From: Parapedobacter indicus
GTDB lineage: Bacteria > Bacteroidota > Bacteroidia > Sphingobacteriales > Sphingobacteriaceae
Reading direction: 5' to 3'
DNA: 64,000 nt
Assembly: GCF_900113765.1 (NCBI RefSeq)
Contig: NZ_FOQO01000003.1
Coordinates: forward strand, 124,001-188,000
The notes below the pieces were generated by a model. The model saw only the letters and a list, made by a program, of their open reading frames with translations. It was not told the origin of the DNA and made no database searches. Made by a program: the position numbers and the translations under genes. Positions within the stretch are counted from its first letter, which is position 1. Every line of letters starts with the position of its first letter. Positions 17,693 through 26,783 of the stretch are shown one piece after another.

Positions 17693-18925
17693 TTATGTAA
17701 ATTCGTTGTAGTAATCTTTTTTGAAAAACAATTTTAACCCGATCGCAATGAGCAATGCACCGACGAGATAACAACACCCGAGTAAGGAAATCCCTAAATC
17801 TAATCCCACCGCAGTTTTGGCCCAACCCAATAACACCGGTGCTAGTGCACCAATAATAAAACCAATGGATAGCATAACACCGATCGAAGAAGACCGATAT
17901 TTGGGCTCAATGACATCAAAAAGCGCCGCAAACAGGTTGGAATCGTAAATCCCACGGAACACACCGAAAAGCCCCATTGCCACATAGCACCAGAACTGCG
18001 TGTCAGACTGTCCCATCCAAAAGATGAAAGGTGCACCCAGCAGCAACCCCAGCAATTCAACCTCCATCCGGATGGCGGGCCTCCGCAGCGCAAGCCGGTC
18101 CGCAATCCGTGCACCTACTATGACGCCAACGAAGGCAAATGCAAAGTGATACAGGGTAGAATGCAAACCGGCAGCCGCCAGCGACAAACCGAACCGCTCA
18201 TGCAGATAGGTAGGCATCCAAGTCAGATAGCCGACATTGACAAAGCACATCAGACCGAAAGCCAGACTCAGAAAATAGACCGTCCGCTTTGCAAACACGG
18301 TTCTCACGGTTTCACCAAATCCGGGGGAATCCCCGATTTCTCCCCCGCTAGTTGCCGGAAGTGGGGTATCGTTAATACGCCACAATGTCACGAAAGACCA
18401 AAGAACTCCCATTGAACCGAACACGTAGAATGCTACGCGCCAACCGTGATGTTCACCGATATATCCTGCTACAAATCCACTTAACACGACACCCACGTAC
18501 AGGGAAGTTTGATGGATAGACATCGCCATCGCACGTGTTTCACGGTGAAACTGCCCAATCAGCGAGGTTGCGGCAGGATAATAAAAAGCCTCACCACCTC
18601 CTGTAGCAATGCTCCTGAATAAGATGAGTGCCAGGGTTCCTGAACTTAGTCCCGTGCACAGCGTACCGACACTGAATACCAACAAGCTGAAAAATACGAT
18701 CCATTTACGTCGTAAAACATCTCCTACAAAACCAGCCACCGGAACCATTAATCCATATACCAAGGTAAATAATGTGGCAACCCAACCGATCTGGACGTCG
18801 GTGATGTGCAAGTCGGCTCTGATTAGCGGGATGACCACATTGAAAATTTGGCGGTCGCCCTGATTAAGGAAGTAGGCTACCCAAAAAATAGCAACCAGTT
18901 CCCATTTATAGTGTTTCTTTTTCAT
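17693..18925 (-). CDS. MFS transporter, probably anion:cation symporter (hexuronate/glucarate) type
   Basis: A 410-residue protein with about 12 hydrophobic helices. The N-terminal part (NQGDRQIFNVVIPLIRADLHITDVQ) and the loop GDVLRRKWIV after TM2 match the major facilitator superfamily. The RSIATGGGEAFYYPAATSLI segment in TM4 is typical of the anion:cation symporter branch, which carries hexuronates, glucarate and related acids. The neighbours (glucarate-dehydratase-like enzyme, SDR, aldolase, IclR) agree with uptake of an acid sugar across the inner membrane. The gene ends 51 bp before the IclR gene. The substrate is inferred from context only. Confidence 0.9.
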   Translation of the reverse strand: MKKKHYKWELVAIFWVAYFLNQGDRQIFNVVIPLIRADLHITDVQIGWVATLFTLVYGLMVPVAGFVGDVLRRKWIVFFSLLVFSVGTLCTGLSSGTLALILFRSIATGGGEAFYYPAATSLIGQFHRETRAMAMSIHQTSLYVGVVLSGFVAGYIGEHHGWRVAFYVFGSMGVLWSFVTLWRINDTPLPATSGGEIGDSPGFGETVRTVFAKRTVYFLSLAFGLMCFVNVGYLTWMPTYLHERFGLSLAAAGLHSTLYHFAFAFVGVIVGARIADRLALRRPAIRMEVELLGLLLGAPFIFWMGQSDTQFWCYVAMGLFGVFRGIYDSNLFAALFDVIEPKYRSSSIGVMLSIGFIIGALAPVLLGWAKTAVGLDLGISLLGCCYLVGALLIAIGLKLFFKKDYYNEFT

Positions 18926-18949
18926 CCGTTTGGGGAAACTTATGTTTTA

Positions 18950-19093
18950 TTAGTATTGACCATTCTGAGTAACGTCCCCGATCTTTTCAAAATCGTGTAT
19001 GATCTGTTCCGGCAGCCGCACCCGACACTGCCATGACAGCATCGGCCTTTCGCAGCTTATCCCCGCAATTTTTCTTATCAATTTTTTAATCAT
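18950..19093 (-). CDS. 47-residue small ORF, possible GH10 C-terminal remnant
   Basis: This ORF fills the gap between the GH5-type gene and the MFS gene. Its ATG overlaps the last codons of the GH5-type gene by 8 bp (CATGATTAA) and it ends 24 bp before the MFS start, so it is placed for coupled translation. The last 11 residues, KIGDVTQNGQY, resemble the C-terminus of the GH10 protein at 21025 (KIVDLTQDGTY, 7 of 11 identical). The final 39 bases of the two genes match at 28 positions by my count. The rest, starting MIKKLIRKIAG, is not recognised. It may be the remains of a third GH10 copy whose 3' end was kept, or a real small peptide. Confidence 0.4.
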   Translation of the reverse strand: MIKKLIRKIAGISCERPMLSWQCRVRLPEQIIHDFEKIGDVTQNGQY

Positions 19094-21014
19094 GGTTACT
19101 GTTCTTTACATCTTGTGCAGTTTTTAGTCCGCCCAGGACCCCAAGATGCACCCTCGCAATCCACGGAAATGTATTTTCCGCCTTAGCATTCCCTGTCAGT
19201 ATTTTGACAGCCGTAGTTCCATGGGGCAAGACGGGTACCCAATAGCTATATTTGTCCACCGGGTGGTCTTTATCCTTTGATATCTGGCTATCGTAAGCCG
19301 GGCGATGAGTTTTAATTAATGTTCCTCCAGGTAACGACTTCCAAAGACTGCCGTCTTTGGAATACTGTATATCGACGTCTTCCGTACTATCGTTAAAGGT
19401 AAAAACCTCAATCCATTTGATCGTGTCCGCTCGATAAACGATTTCCCCCGCCTCACTCCCCGCAATTCTTTCTACCTGAAAAAAATCTTCTTCCGTTTGC
19501 CTCAATCTCGGCCATGATTCCGAACTGAGCGACAAATTGGATGATCTGGAATACGTAAGCGAAAAATCCCGCAGGTTGTCCATCACCATCTGTGTACGAG
19601 GCATTACAGGCCCCATAACATTTGAAGGATTAGAAATACCGGATTCATTTTTTCCCCTTACCCGATAATAGTAAGATTGACCGGGAACAATATGCGAATC
19701 AGAAAACATGGGGTAGAAGTATAGGTCGTAACTGATATCCAGATCGCCGCTGATATTTTCCCATGGTCCTTGGGAAGATGTCGCTCTTTCTATGACATAA
19801 TACTTCGCTCCCGGCGAACAGCGCCATTTCAAAGCAACCGCATGATCTTCGAGGCTTTCATACAAAAATGGCGCATCGGTGGGTGGCGGCAGCGGAGGCG
19901 TCTTCAATCCGCGTATTTTGTAACCGTATGACCGAATAAGCATTAAGTTTTCGGTTTCATTAAAGTATTCCCCGCTGTCAAATCCCGGCCAGCGACTACC
20001 TCCCCAAGAATAGGAATGAAAGAGCGCATGCCCTCCTATTCCGCCCTTATATTGAGGTTTCATTAAGCTCCAGAGCAGCCCCCCACTGGTACCTGTGTTG
20101 CAAATTTCCTCCAGAACCTCCTTAAAGCCCTCCTTTCGTTGGAACTCATCGATGATCATCGGGCGCTTCCCTTTACATTCATTCCAAAGTTCTGTGACCG
20201 TGTTGCGATAATTCGGGTATTGACGGGTCTTTACAAGATCTATTGCTTGACAATTCCGAATCACATCGGCTATATTTTCTTTCATCTGCTGCACCCCATT
20301 GGCTCGACGGGGATCGGCAATCAGGTGATTAGGGTCGATACTTTTTAGATAGTTCGCCATTTCAGCAATCCAAGCGCCTTTGTTATTGGGTACTTCGTTT
20401 CCAAACTCCCAGGCTAAAATGGCTTTATCATCTTTATAGCGGATCCCAGTGTAATGATTTCTCCTAAGCGCCAATGTTTTCAGTAAATCCTTGAACCCCT
20501 CTTTTATGGCGGGGGTCGTATAGTAATCCCCTCCTCCGTAGAGTCGGCTGAACGACTTTGTGGATCCCCAAAATTCATTTTCCTTTACCAGGCATAAAAT
20601 AACCCTGACATGGTACTTATTACAGAGTTCAAGCATCTTATCCACGCGCCTTAGGGCTGCTTCATTGTAAGAACGTGGGCCGGTCACTAGGGCCTCAAAT
20701 TCGCCCAACCCATCTTCCACGGTGATGCCCCAGGTACGAATCACAGTAACCCCCATCTGCTCCATATCCTTGAAATATGCTTCCATTTCATAGGAAAGCT
20801 CGATCGGATCATAGATATACCCGGCATCTGGATTGGTATTTTTATAACCGTCGTAGTGCCCATTGATGTTTGGCGTATTGACAGAAATAAACCGGAAGAC
20901 ATCATCTCCATCTTTTAACCGGTCCCCATCTCTGGTAATAAAATTTTTAAACGCTTGTCCCTGAACGACCATCGCTAATACCATGATCAAACAAACGAAG
21001 TTGAATCTCATCAT
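19086..21014 (-). CDS. Secreted GH5-type mannanase-like glycosidase with fibronectin III domain
   Basis: A 642-residue protein. I chose the ATG at 21012-21014, 10 bp after the upstream GH10 stop, because the longer frame overlaps that gene by over 250 bp and hides the signal peptide (MMRFNFVCLIMVLAMVVQGQA). The catalytic barrel covers about 21-380. The opening FITRDGDRL, the acid/base Glu207 in AWEFGNE and the nucleophile Glu290 in MIIDEFQ fit endo-beta-mannanases of clan GH-A. A fibronectin type III-like domain (about 385-480) and a C-terminal beta-rich region follow. It is probably exported and acts on mannan or a related beta-glycan in the same locus as the xylanases. Subfamily is not certain. 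Confidence 0.82.
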   Translation of the reverse strand: MMRFNFVCLIMVLAMVVQGQAFKNFITRDGDRLKDGDDVFRFISVNTPNINGHYDGYKNTNPDAGYIYDPIELSYEMEAYFKDMEQMGVTVIRTWGITVEDGLGEFEALVTGPRSYNEAALRRVDKMLELCNKYHVRVILCLVKENEFWGSTKSFSRLYGGGDYYTTPAIKEGFKDLLKTLALRRNHYTGIRYKDDKAILAWEFGNEVPNNKGAWIAEMANYLKSIDPNHLIADPRRANGVQQMKENIADVIRNCQAIDLVKTRQYPNYRNTVTELWNECKGKRPMIIDEFQRKEGFKEVLEEICNTGTSGGLLWSLMKPQYKGGIGGHALFHSYSWGGSRWPGFDSGEYFNETENLMLIRSYGYKIRGLKTPPLPPPTDAPFLYESLEDHAVALKWRCSPGAKYYVIERATSSQGPWENISGDLDISYDLYFYPMFSDSHIVPGQSYYYRVRGKNESGISNPSNVMGPVMPRTQMVMDNLRDFSLTYSRSSNLSLSSESWPRLRQTEEDFFQVERIAGSEAGEIVYRADTIKWIEVFTFNDSTEDVDIQYSKDGSLWKSLPGGTLIKTHRPAYDSQISKDKDHPVDKYSYWVPVLPHGTTAVKILTGNAKAENTFPWIARVHLGVLGGLKTAQDVKNSNHD

Positions 21015-21024
21015 ATGTCTTTTG

Positions 21025-22566
21025 TCAATATGTACCGTCCTGTGTAAGGTCAACGATCTTCTCGCGATATTCTCCATCGGTATCTTTCCAGGTAATCCGA
21101 TATTTCCCTTTGAACCCACGGAACCGGATTTGCGAATTCCCGTCTGCTTGTACTTGCAGGTTGGTCTTCCACTCGTGATTGATGAGTTGATCAAGGGCAA
21201 AATACGAAGGTTTCGGTTCCATATTCCGCGTGAACAGACCGGAGGTCGTGGGTTCGCCCGGAGCCCCACAATCGTCAACGATGTTCCACCAGGTAATTCC
21301 CATCATTTTTTCGATACTGAACCAAAGCCGGTACAGATTCCGGGCAACTACCGCTTGGATCTGGCGACCCCGTTCGTCATCGCCCGGTGCGGTAATCGTA
21401 ATCTCACTCAAGTGGATTGGAAGACCGGCCTGGGAAAGTGTGGCCATTTTCTCCCAAACTTTTTCTGGAGCTTCAATAGGTTTTCCCGCAGCGATATCCA
21501 AACATTGTTGAGGGTTAAACAAGTGCATCTGCGATCCCAGCACATCAATGTTACAACCCCGCTTCAACAGGTCCTTCACCTGATCAACATACGATTGGTC
21601 GTTCTTATAATCGTTGATGTTCAGCAGCGCGCTGTTAGGCAGTAACGTTTGTGCCAACCGGAAGGATTCATACGTGTAATCTCCTGGCATGAGACCGTAA
21701 TGGCTTTTGCAGATTGCATCCCCGGGTACCATACGGCCCAGTGAAAAATCGGTCGCGCTTTCATTCACGATATCCCAGCTGTCCATACGCGCTCCATAAT
21801 AAGCGGACAGCTCGCGGATACGCTTCTCAAACAGACGCTTCATTTCCTTCGAAAACTCGGGAATCTGGGCATGGATCTCCCCCGCGGTTAGTTTTTCATA
21901 CGCTTTAGTCATCTTGTTGGCACTGGTTCCCAATCCGTCCGGAGTTTTAACCCCACCTCCCCAACTTTGGATGATCTTCCGCTCGTTATCCGGGGCAAAA
22001 TCTACTATCCATTCGGGATGCTGCCACCTCCGGCTTCCCCAGATCATTGTATGGCCGTGAAGACGTATACCCTTGCCTTCTGCGAAAGTAACCACTGGAT
22101 CCGGGGCAGGACGCCGCCAATGCGGTTGTGATTTCGGATTATCCACGGTATTCCAGAACGCTTCGGTATCCCAATATTCTTCTTTGAAACGGGGACGATC
22201 GGGTTGCATTTCAAACGGCTTCCAATAGAGCGCGATCGTTGCTGAGTTGAACAAATTGCCGAAGAGTTCCTTATAGCGCCTGTTCCGTTCGGAGGTACCT
22301 AGTTGATTGAAATTAAAAATATTCGCACCGAAAACAAATTCATGCGTCATCTGCTCTACGTTGATTTCCGCGCCAGATGCCGCTCCAGGCACCGAAATTG
22401 TGGCATCAGCCTTTCGGTTCCGTTCTATATCAGCATCTATCTTGCGCTGCACATCCTCGTTCCACAATGCCCAGTAGGCGTCGCTCATTACATCTGGTTT
22501 ATCGGGTGTCTGACTCCAACACTTTAGCGACATAAATACGGCACAAATCAAAAATTTAACTTTCAT
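21025..22566 (-). CDS. GH10 endo-beta-1,4-xylanase (first of a tandem pair in the locus)
   Basis: A 513-residue exported protein with signal peptide ending near residue 19. The GH10 barrel follows a 60-residue N-terminal segment (AYWALWNEDVQRKIDADIER). The acid/base is Glu269 in SWDIVNES and the nucleophile is Glu388 in PIHLSEITIT. The substrate-binding HGHTMIW and NINDYK are also present. Family members cleave xylan backbones internally. It is the tandem paralogue of the next upstream gene, with a longer insertion at about 185-245. It lies 12 bp after that gene and 10 bp before the GH5-type gene, so it is in the same operon. Confidence 0.93.
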   Translation of the reverse strand: MKVKFLICAVFMSLKCWSQTPDKPDVMSDAYWALWNEDVQRKIDADIERNRKADATISVPGAASGAEINVEQMTHEFVFGANIFNFNQLGTSERNRRYKELFGNLFNSATIALYWKPFEMQPDRPRFKEEYWDTEAFWNTVDNPKSQPHWRRPAPDPVVTFAEGKGIRLHGHTMIWGSRRWQHPEWIVDFAPDNERKIIQSWGGGVKTPDGLGTSANKMTKAYEKLTAGEIHAQIPEFSKEMKRLFEKRIRELSAYYGARMDSWDIVNESATDFSLGRMVPGDAICKSHYGLMPGDYTYESFRLAQTLLPNSALLNINDYKNDQSYVDQVKDLLKRGCNIDVLGSQMHLFNPQQCLDIAAGKPIEAPEKVWEKMATLSQAGLPIHLSEITITAPGDDERGRQIQAVVARNLYRLWFSIEKMMGITWWNIVDDCGAPGEPTTSGLFTRNMEPKPSYFALDQLINHEWKTNLQVQADGNSQIRFRGFKGKYRITWKDTDGEYREKIVDLTQDGTY

Positions 22567-22578
22567 AATCCTAGCTTT

Positions 22579-23949
22579 TTACAACTTTCTTAATTGAACT
22601 TTTCCATTTGTTTTCAGGGAGAAGGTGGCACGCTGTTCCTTGCCAGCCCCATCCTTCCATTTCATCCGATAGGTTCCTTTAAAACCTCGAAATTTCACAA
22701 CTCCGTCAGGTTGCGGTACTATCGTTATCCGGGTTTTCCAATCTTGATTAATGAGTTGATCAAGGGCGTGGTAAACCGGCTTCGGGTTAAGTGCTTGATC
22801 GTACAAACCTGAAAAGGAAGGTTCTCCCGGAGCAGCGCCGCCATCCACTACATTCCACCAGGTAATACCCATCGTGGATGGATAGCTGAACCACAAACGA
22901 TACAGGTTTCTCGCAATGACCGCTTGAATTAGCTGTCCGACACGAGATTCGTCAGGGGCGCTGATGGTAACTTCGCTGATGTGGATCGGCCGCTCGGCTC
23001 CGTCTAAACACTTGAGTACAGCATGATTCTTCTCCGGTGTAAGCACATCGGCACCTTGAGCAATTTTTTGTGATTCTGAAGGATTAAAAATATGCATCTG
23101 GACCCCTACGTTGTCAATCCTGGCCCCACGATCAACCAAATCCCTCACAATCTCAACGTAACGCGGAGTCGGCCCCCACTTAATGTCACAGTCGTTGGAA
23201 TTAAACTTCACATGATCCGGGAAGTACTTCATCGCCGCCGCAAATGTTTTATAGGTATAGTCATCGGGCATCAATCCACGGTCCGCCTGATGGATGGACT
23301 CATTAACCACGTCCCATCGTTGGATCCGATCCGTATACCGCTCGGCAAGTACTTTCACATGCTGCCCGAAAAGTATTTCCATCTCTTCCCGGTTTTCAGG
23401 CATCCAGTCCGGATGGCCCCATTTACGCGATCCATAGATAATGGCATGGCCGTTCATGTTGATATTTTTGGATTCGCAAAATGCAACTACCGGATCCGGT
23501 GGCGGGCGGCGGTAAATTTCGTCGGCACCCAACTCATAACGGGGTTTCCCTTTTTCAGGCTCAAGCGTTTTCCAATAAAACGGAACGGTTGCCGCATTAA
23601 ATAGGGAACCAAACGTGTTTTCGTATGTACGATTCTGTTGTGGGCTATCGAAATTTCCGAACAAGAAAATATTTCCACCAAAGAGAAATGTGTGGCTAAC
23701 CTGTTCAATCTCCACATTCGAACCTTTTAACACACTTTCCAGGGTAATCACTGCATCCGCCTTTCTATTCCGGTCAATATCCTCATCGATCTTCCGTTGA
23801 ACATCCTCGTTCCAAAAAGACCAATAAGCTTCTCCCATTACTTTTTGTGCGTCTTTTTCATCCCACACAATCCTATTCAATTCCTGGCCCCTTAAGTGAG
23901 GACCAAACGTAAACAGGTAGACAATTATCCAACAGGAAATCTTCTTCAT
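22579..23949 (-). CDS. GH10 endo-beta-1,4-xylanase (second tandem copy)
   Basis: A 456-residue exported protein (signal peptide to about residue 22). It shares the unusual N-terminal segment AYWSFWNEDVQRKIDEDIDR with the neighbouring copy, so the two arose by tandem duplication. The acid/base is Glu217 in RWDVVNES and the nucleophile Glu326 in PIHISEVTIS. The length is 57 residues less than its neighbour, mainly because it lacks the insertion before the acid/base strand. Divergence outside the active site suggests different chain-length or side-chain preference, which is inference. It lies 29 bp after the GH2 gene. Confidence 0.93.
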   Translation of the reverse strand: MKKISCWIIVYLFTFGPHLRGQELNRIVWDEKDAQKVMGEAYWSFWNEDVQRKIDEDIDRNRKADAVITLESVLKGSNVEIEQVSHTFLFGGNIFLFGNFDSPQQNRTYENTFGSLFNAATVPFYWKTLEPEKGKPRYELGADEIYRRPPPDPVVAFCESKNINMNGHAIIYGSRKWGHPDWMPENREEMEILFGQHVKVLAERYTDRIQRWDVVNESIHQADRGLMPDDYTYKTFAAAMKYFPDHVKFNSNDCDIKWGPTPRYVEIVRDLVDRGARIDNVGVQMHIFNPSESQKIAQGADVLTPEKNHAVLKCLDGAERPIHISEVTISAPDESRVGQLIQAVIARNLYRLWFSYPSTMGITWWNVVDGGAAPGEPSFSGLYDQALNPKPVYHALDQLINQDWKTRITIVPQPDGVVKFRGFKGTYRMKWKDGAGKEQRATFSLKTNGKVQLRKL

Positions 23950-23977
23950 ATGCTTTCGATGTTTTTACACCTAATTA

Positions 23978-26779
23978 TCAAAATTCGAATTGCTTTTTAT
24001 CGGCATCCGCATTCCAAGAAGACAGAACCAGGTTAACGGGCTTATCGTCTATTTCTTCCGGCAGTTTCATCTCCAAGTGGATTTCTTTTGATTCGCCTGG
24101 CTGCAACCAAAAGAAATTATCGTCAGCAAAAAACAACCGTTTCGTCCCTTCGATTTCCAGCTGAGTCATAAAAGAAGGGTAATTCCCGTGATTTTCGACA
24201 GATACATCGGCTTCCCACAACCCATTTCCCTTATTTACCATCCGATTTATGCGAAGCGCTAGCTGCGTGCGGGTTTTAGCAACCGCCGGTTTCAGCCAGG
24301 GACCTTGTTCCAGCGTTGGCCATTCCATTGGCTTTGCAACGTATTGCGAATGATATTCCGCGCTTTCCATCTGTGGGATGGTCCGCGGCCAGTAATCGGC
24401 TCTCGAAATCAAGTTTCCTTTCGCATCGTAAAGTTCTGCCAGGACGAAAAAGAAACGACTTTTATAATGATCCGGAATATCAAAAGCCGGCAAACCCCGC
24501 GTAGTGACCGAAGTCTCTGGTTTGACATCGATGGAATCTTCGGCCGACCAAACTTTTTGGAACAAATCGTCAAAAACCTGCACATGAACCCGGCCGGCAA
24601 ACCCCGGTTGATCCACACCATTCAGCACCTTTACTTCCATCGGGAACCGTTCACCCGCAGCCCATAACAGCCGATCGATCTGAATGGTGATCCGTGTTGG
24701 TACATAGGTCCTCTTCAGAAAATAATAGGGTGCTGAAGGTTGACCGAAGCCATCCACCAGATGGATGGCAGCAACAACCGGCCAAGGCCGTTTATATACC
24801 CAGGGCATCAGGCCAGTCGTTACCGGATAATTTGCTTGAATCGCTTCCGCCATTACCTGATAAAACTCGCCCGCTGCCACCTGCGTCGCTTCAGCAATGG
24901 CTTCCAACGATGGGTTTGCCATATCGTCTATATGCGACGCCCGGCTCAGCATCCGAGGAACCCTGCTTGGGTTGTATTCGGCGAAGTGCATGACAAACTC
25001 TGGATGTGTTTTGCGGAAAGTTTCCGCATACATTCCCCCAAGGTTTTCCAGCTCGCGGTTGTCCACCACTTCCCGTATCCCTTTGCTGTCTGTAATTGAA
25101 TGTATTCCCGTTTCCGAAACAAAGGGTGTCAGGTCAAACGCACGATACCATCTCGGATCAAAATCGGGATATGCATGGATCGATCCCCCATCCGGTGAGG
25201 TTCGTACAAATGCTCTCGTAGGGTCAAAAATAGCCAGATTTCGTTCCACAATACCGATAGAAGCCGCATTGCCGTACGAATAGGGATTGAATTCATTGCC
25301 TCCGCACCATACCGCCAACGACGGTTCATTCCGCAAACGGAATATGTTTTGGCATACCTGTGCCTCCCATACCTCCTGCGGCCAGTCGGGGGTATCAAAA
25401 TTCGCTATGTTAAAATCCTGCCAGACCATGATGCCATACTTATTGCAGGCTTCATAAAACTCCTTGGATTCCAGCAATGCACTGCCCCAAATACGGAACA
25501 TTTGGAAGCCCGCAGCTTTGGCCATCCGTACCGCCCAGTCGTATTTATCGGGCGTGAGATCGTAAAGCGCATCCACCGGCATCCAGTTGATTCCCTTCAC
25601 AAAAAACTTCTTCCCGTTGACAACGAACTGCCAGTTATGCCAGCGGTCAGTCGTACGGATACCGGCACTTCTTACCTGTTCGATCGTCCGAACACCGAAA
25701 TCCAGGTCAATTACATCAACCGTTTTTCCGTTTACCTGTAGGGACACCTGAACCTGATAAAAATCCGGATCACCCAGCCCGTTCGGATACCACAGCTTCG
25801 GATTATCCAGCACGAACGTGTCTTCCAGGAAGCACCGCCCTTCAATTACATGCGGTTTGAATGCTTTCGAAAAGGCCACTTTCCCTTCATCAAGGAAATC
25901 TACAGAAACGGTCAATTCATCGGGAACCTTCACATCCTCGCGCCCTTTTTCCGGAAAATGGGAACTCGAAACAACCTGTTGACCTCGCCATGGATGCAAT
26001 TGGTAGTCGAGCGAATGCTTCCCTGAAAAAATCTCCAGCGAAAATCCAAGGGTCGCCTGGTTGTCTTTTAACACCTTGGTATAGAAAAATGGTCGATCCA
26101 TATGATAGGCGGGTATCCGCTCAATGCGGATACCACGCCATAGTCCCAGGTTAAAAAAAGGCTCCATACCGCTCCCACCCGTGAGAAACCACCCTTTCAC
26201 GATATTCCCGGGTTTTCTGTTATCAAAAGCAGAATTCCGATAGTTCGCCGAACGAACTTCAACAATCACTTCATTGCTGTCATGCACCACCCAGTCAGTG
26301 ACATCAATGGAAGGGCCACCGAAAATACCACGGTGCGCACCCATCAACTGGCCATTCACCCATACCTTTGCGAAATAATCGACACCGTCAAAACAGAGCA
26401 GTGCGCGCTCACCCGGCCGGATCTCTCCCATGTCAAACCGCTTTTTGTAATACCACACTTTCTGTTCCAGCTGCTCATGTTCGAGCGCATGTGCATGTTC
26501 GTATGGATTCCCCAGCTTTCCGGCATGATAATGAGCCATTTGCACCGAAGTAGGGTAAGTTACATTGAACCAGTCATTTTCAGCTAATGCCTCCAAGTGT
26601 TTAATCGTATCTTCTTCCGAAGTCAGTAGCCAGTCCGCGGCAAGGTCTATATGTTGACTACCCTGCCTAGGGAAAATATAATAGGGCGATTCCAAGTGGC
26701 GTACCGACGGTTGGGCATGAAGTTCCCCGATCAGCATTACTATTGCCCAACTAAAAAGCAATACATTTCTTTTTCTCAT
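23978..26779 (-). CDS. Secreted GH2 family glycosidase (beta-mannosidase/glucosaminidase-like)
   Basis: A 933-residue exported protein. The ATG at 26777-26779 was chosen because it lies 4 bp after the SusD stop and starts a clean signal peptide (MRKRNVLLFSWAIVMLIGELHAQ). The layout is sugar-binding domain, immunoglobulin-like domains and a TIM barrel, as in GH2. The acid/base is Glu496 in CGGNEFNPY and the nucleophile Glu556 in VSETG. The sequence around FVKGINWMPVDALYD is typical of the beta-mannosidase and exo-beta-glucosaminidase branch. It probably trims the non-reducing ends of oligosaccharides made by the GH10 and GH5-type enzymes in the periplasm. Confidence 0.88.
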   Translation of the reverse strand: MRKRNVLLFSWAIVMLIGELHAQPSVRHLESPYYIFPRQGSQHIDLAADWLLTSEEDTIKHLEALAENDWFNVTYPTSVQMAHYHAGKLGNPYEHAHALEHEQLEQKVWYYKKRFDMGEIRPGERALLCFDGVDYFAKVWVNGQLMGAHRGIFGGPSIDVTDWVVHDSNEVIVEVRSANYRNSAFDNRKPGNIVKGWFLTGGSGMEPFFNLGLWRGIRIERIPAYHMDRPFFYTKVLKDNQATLGFSLEIFSGKHSLDYQLHPWRGQQVVSSSHFPEKGREDVKVPDELTVSVDFLDEGKVAFSKAFKPHVIEGRCFLEDTFVLDNPKLWYPNGLGDPDFYQVQVSLQVNGKTVDVIDLDFGVRTIEQVRSAGIRTTDRWHNWQFVVNGKKFFVKGINWMPVDALYDLTPDKYDWAVRMAKAAGFQMFRIWGSALLESKEFYEACNKYGIMVWQDFNIANFDTPDWPQEVWEAQVCQNIFRLRNEPSLAVWCGGNEFNPYSYGNAASIGIVERNLAIFDPTRAFVRTSPDGGSIHAYPDFDPRWYRAFDLTPFVSETGIHSITDSKGIREVVDNRELENLGGMYAETFRKTHPEFVMHFAEYNPSRVPRMLSRASHIDDMANPSLEAIAEATQVAAGEFYQVMAEAIQANYPVTTGLMPWVYKRPWPVVAAIHLVDGFGQPSAPYYFLKRTYVPTRITIQIDRLLWAAGERFPMEVKVLNGVDQPGFAGRVHVQVFDDLFQKVWSAEDSIDVKPETSVTTRGLPAFDIPDHYKSRFFFVLAELYDAKGNLISRADYWPRTIPQMESAEYHSQYVAKPMEWPTLEQGPWLKPAVAKTRTQLALRINRMVNKGNGLWEADVSVENHGNYPSFMTQLEIEGTKRLFFADDNFFWLQPGESKEIHLEMKLPEEIDDKPVNLVLSSWNADADKKQFEF

Positions 26780-26783
26780 AACG

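Noticed and set aside
19086..21278. Longer form of the GH5-type protein with an 88-residue N-terminal extension
   Set aside because: The extension overlaps the end of the GH10 gene and hides a good signal peptide that starts at 21014.
20983..21645. 220-codon plus-strand frame opposite the GH10 and GH5-type junction
   Set aside because: Shadow of two well-supported minus-strand genes.
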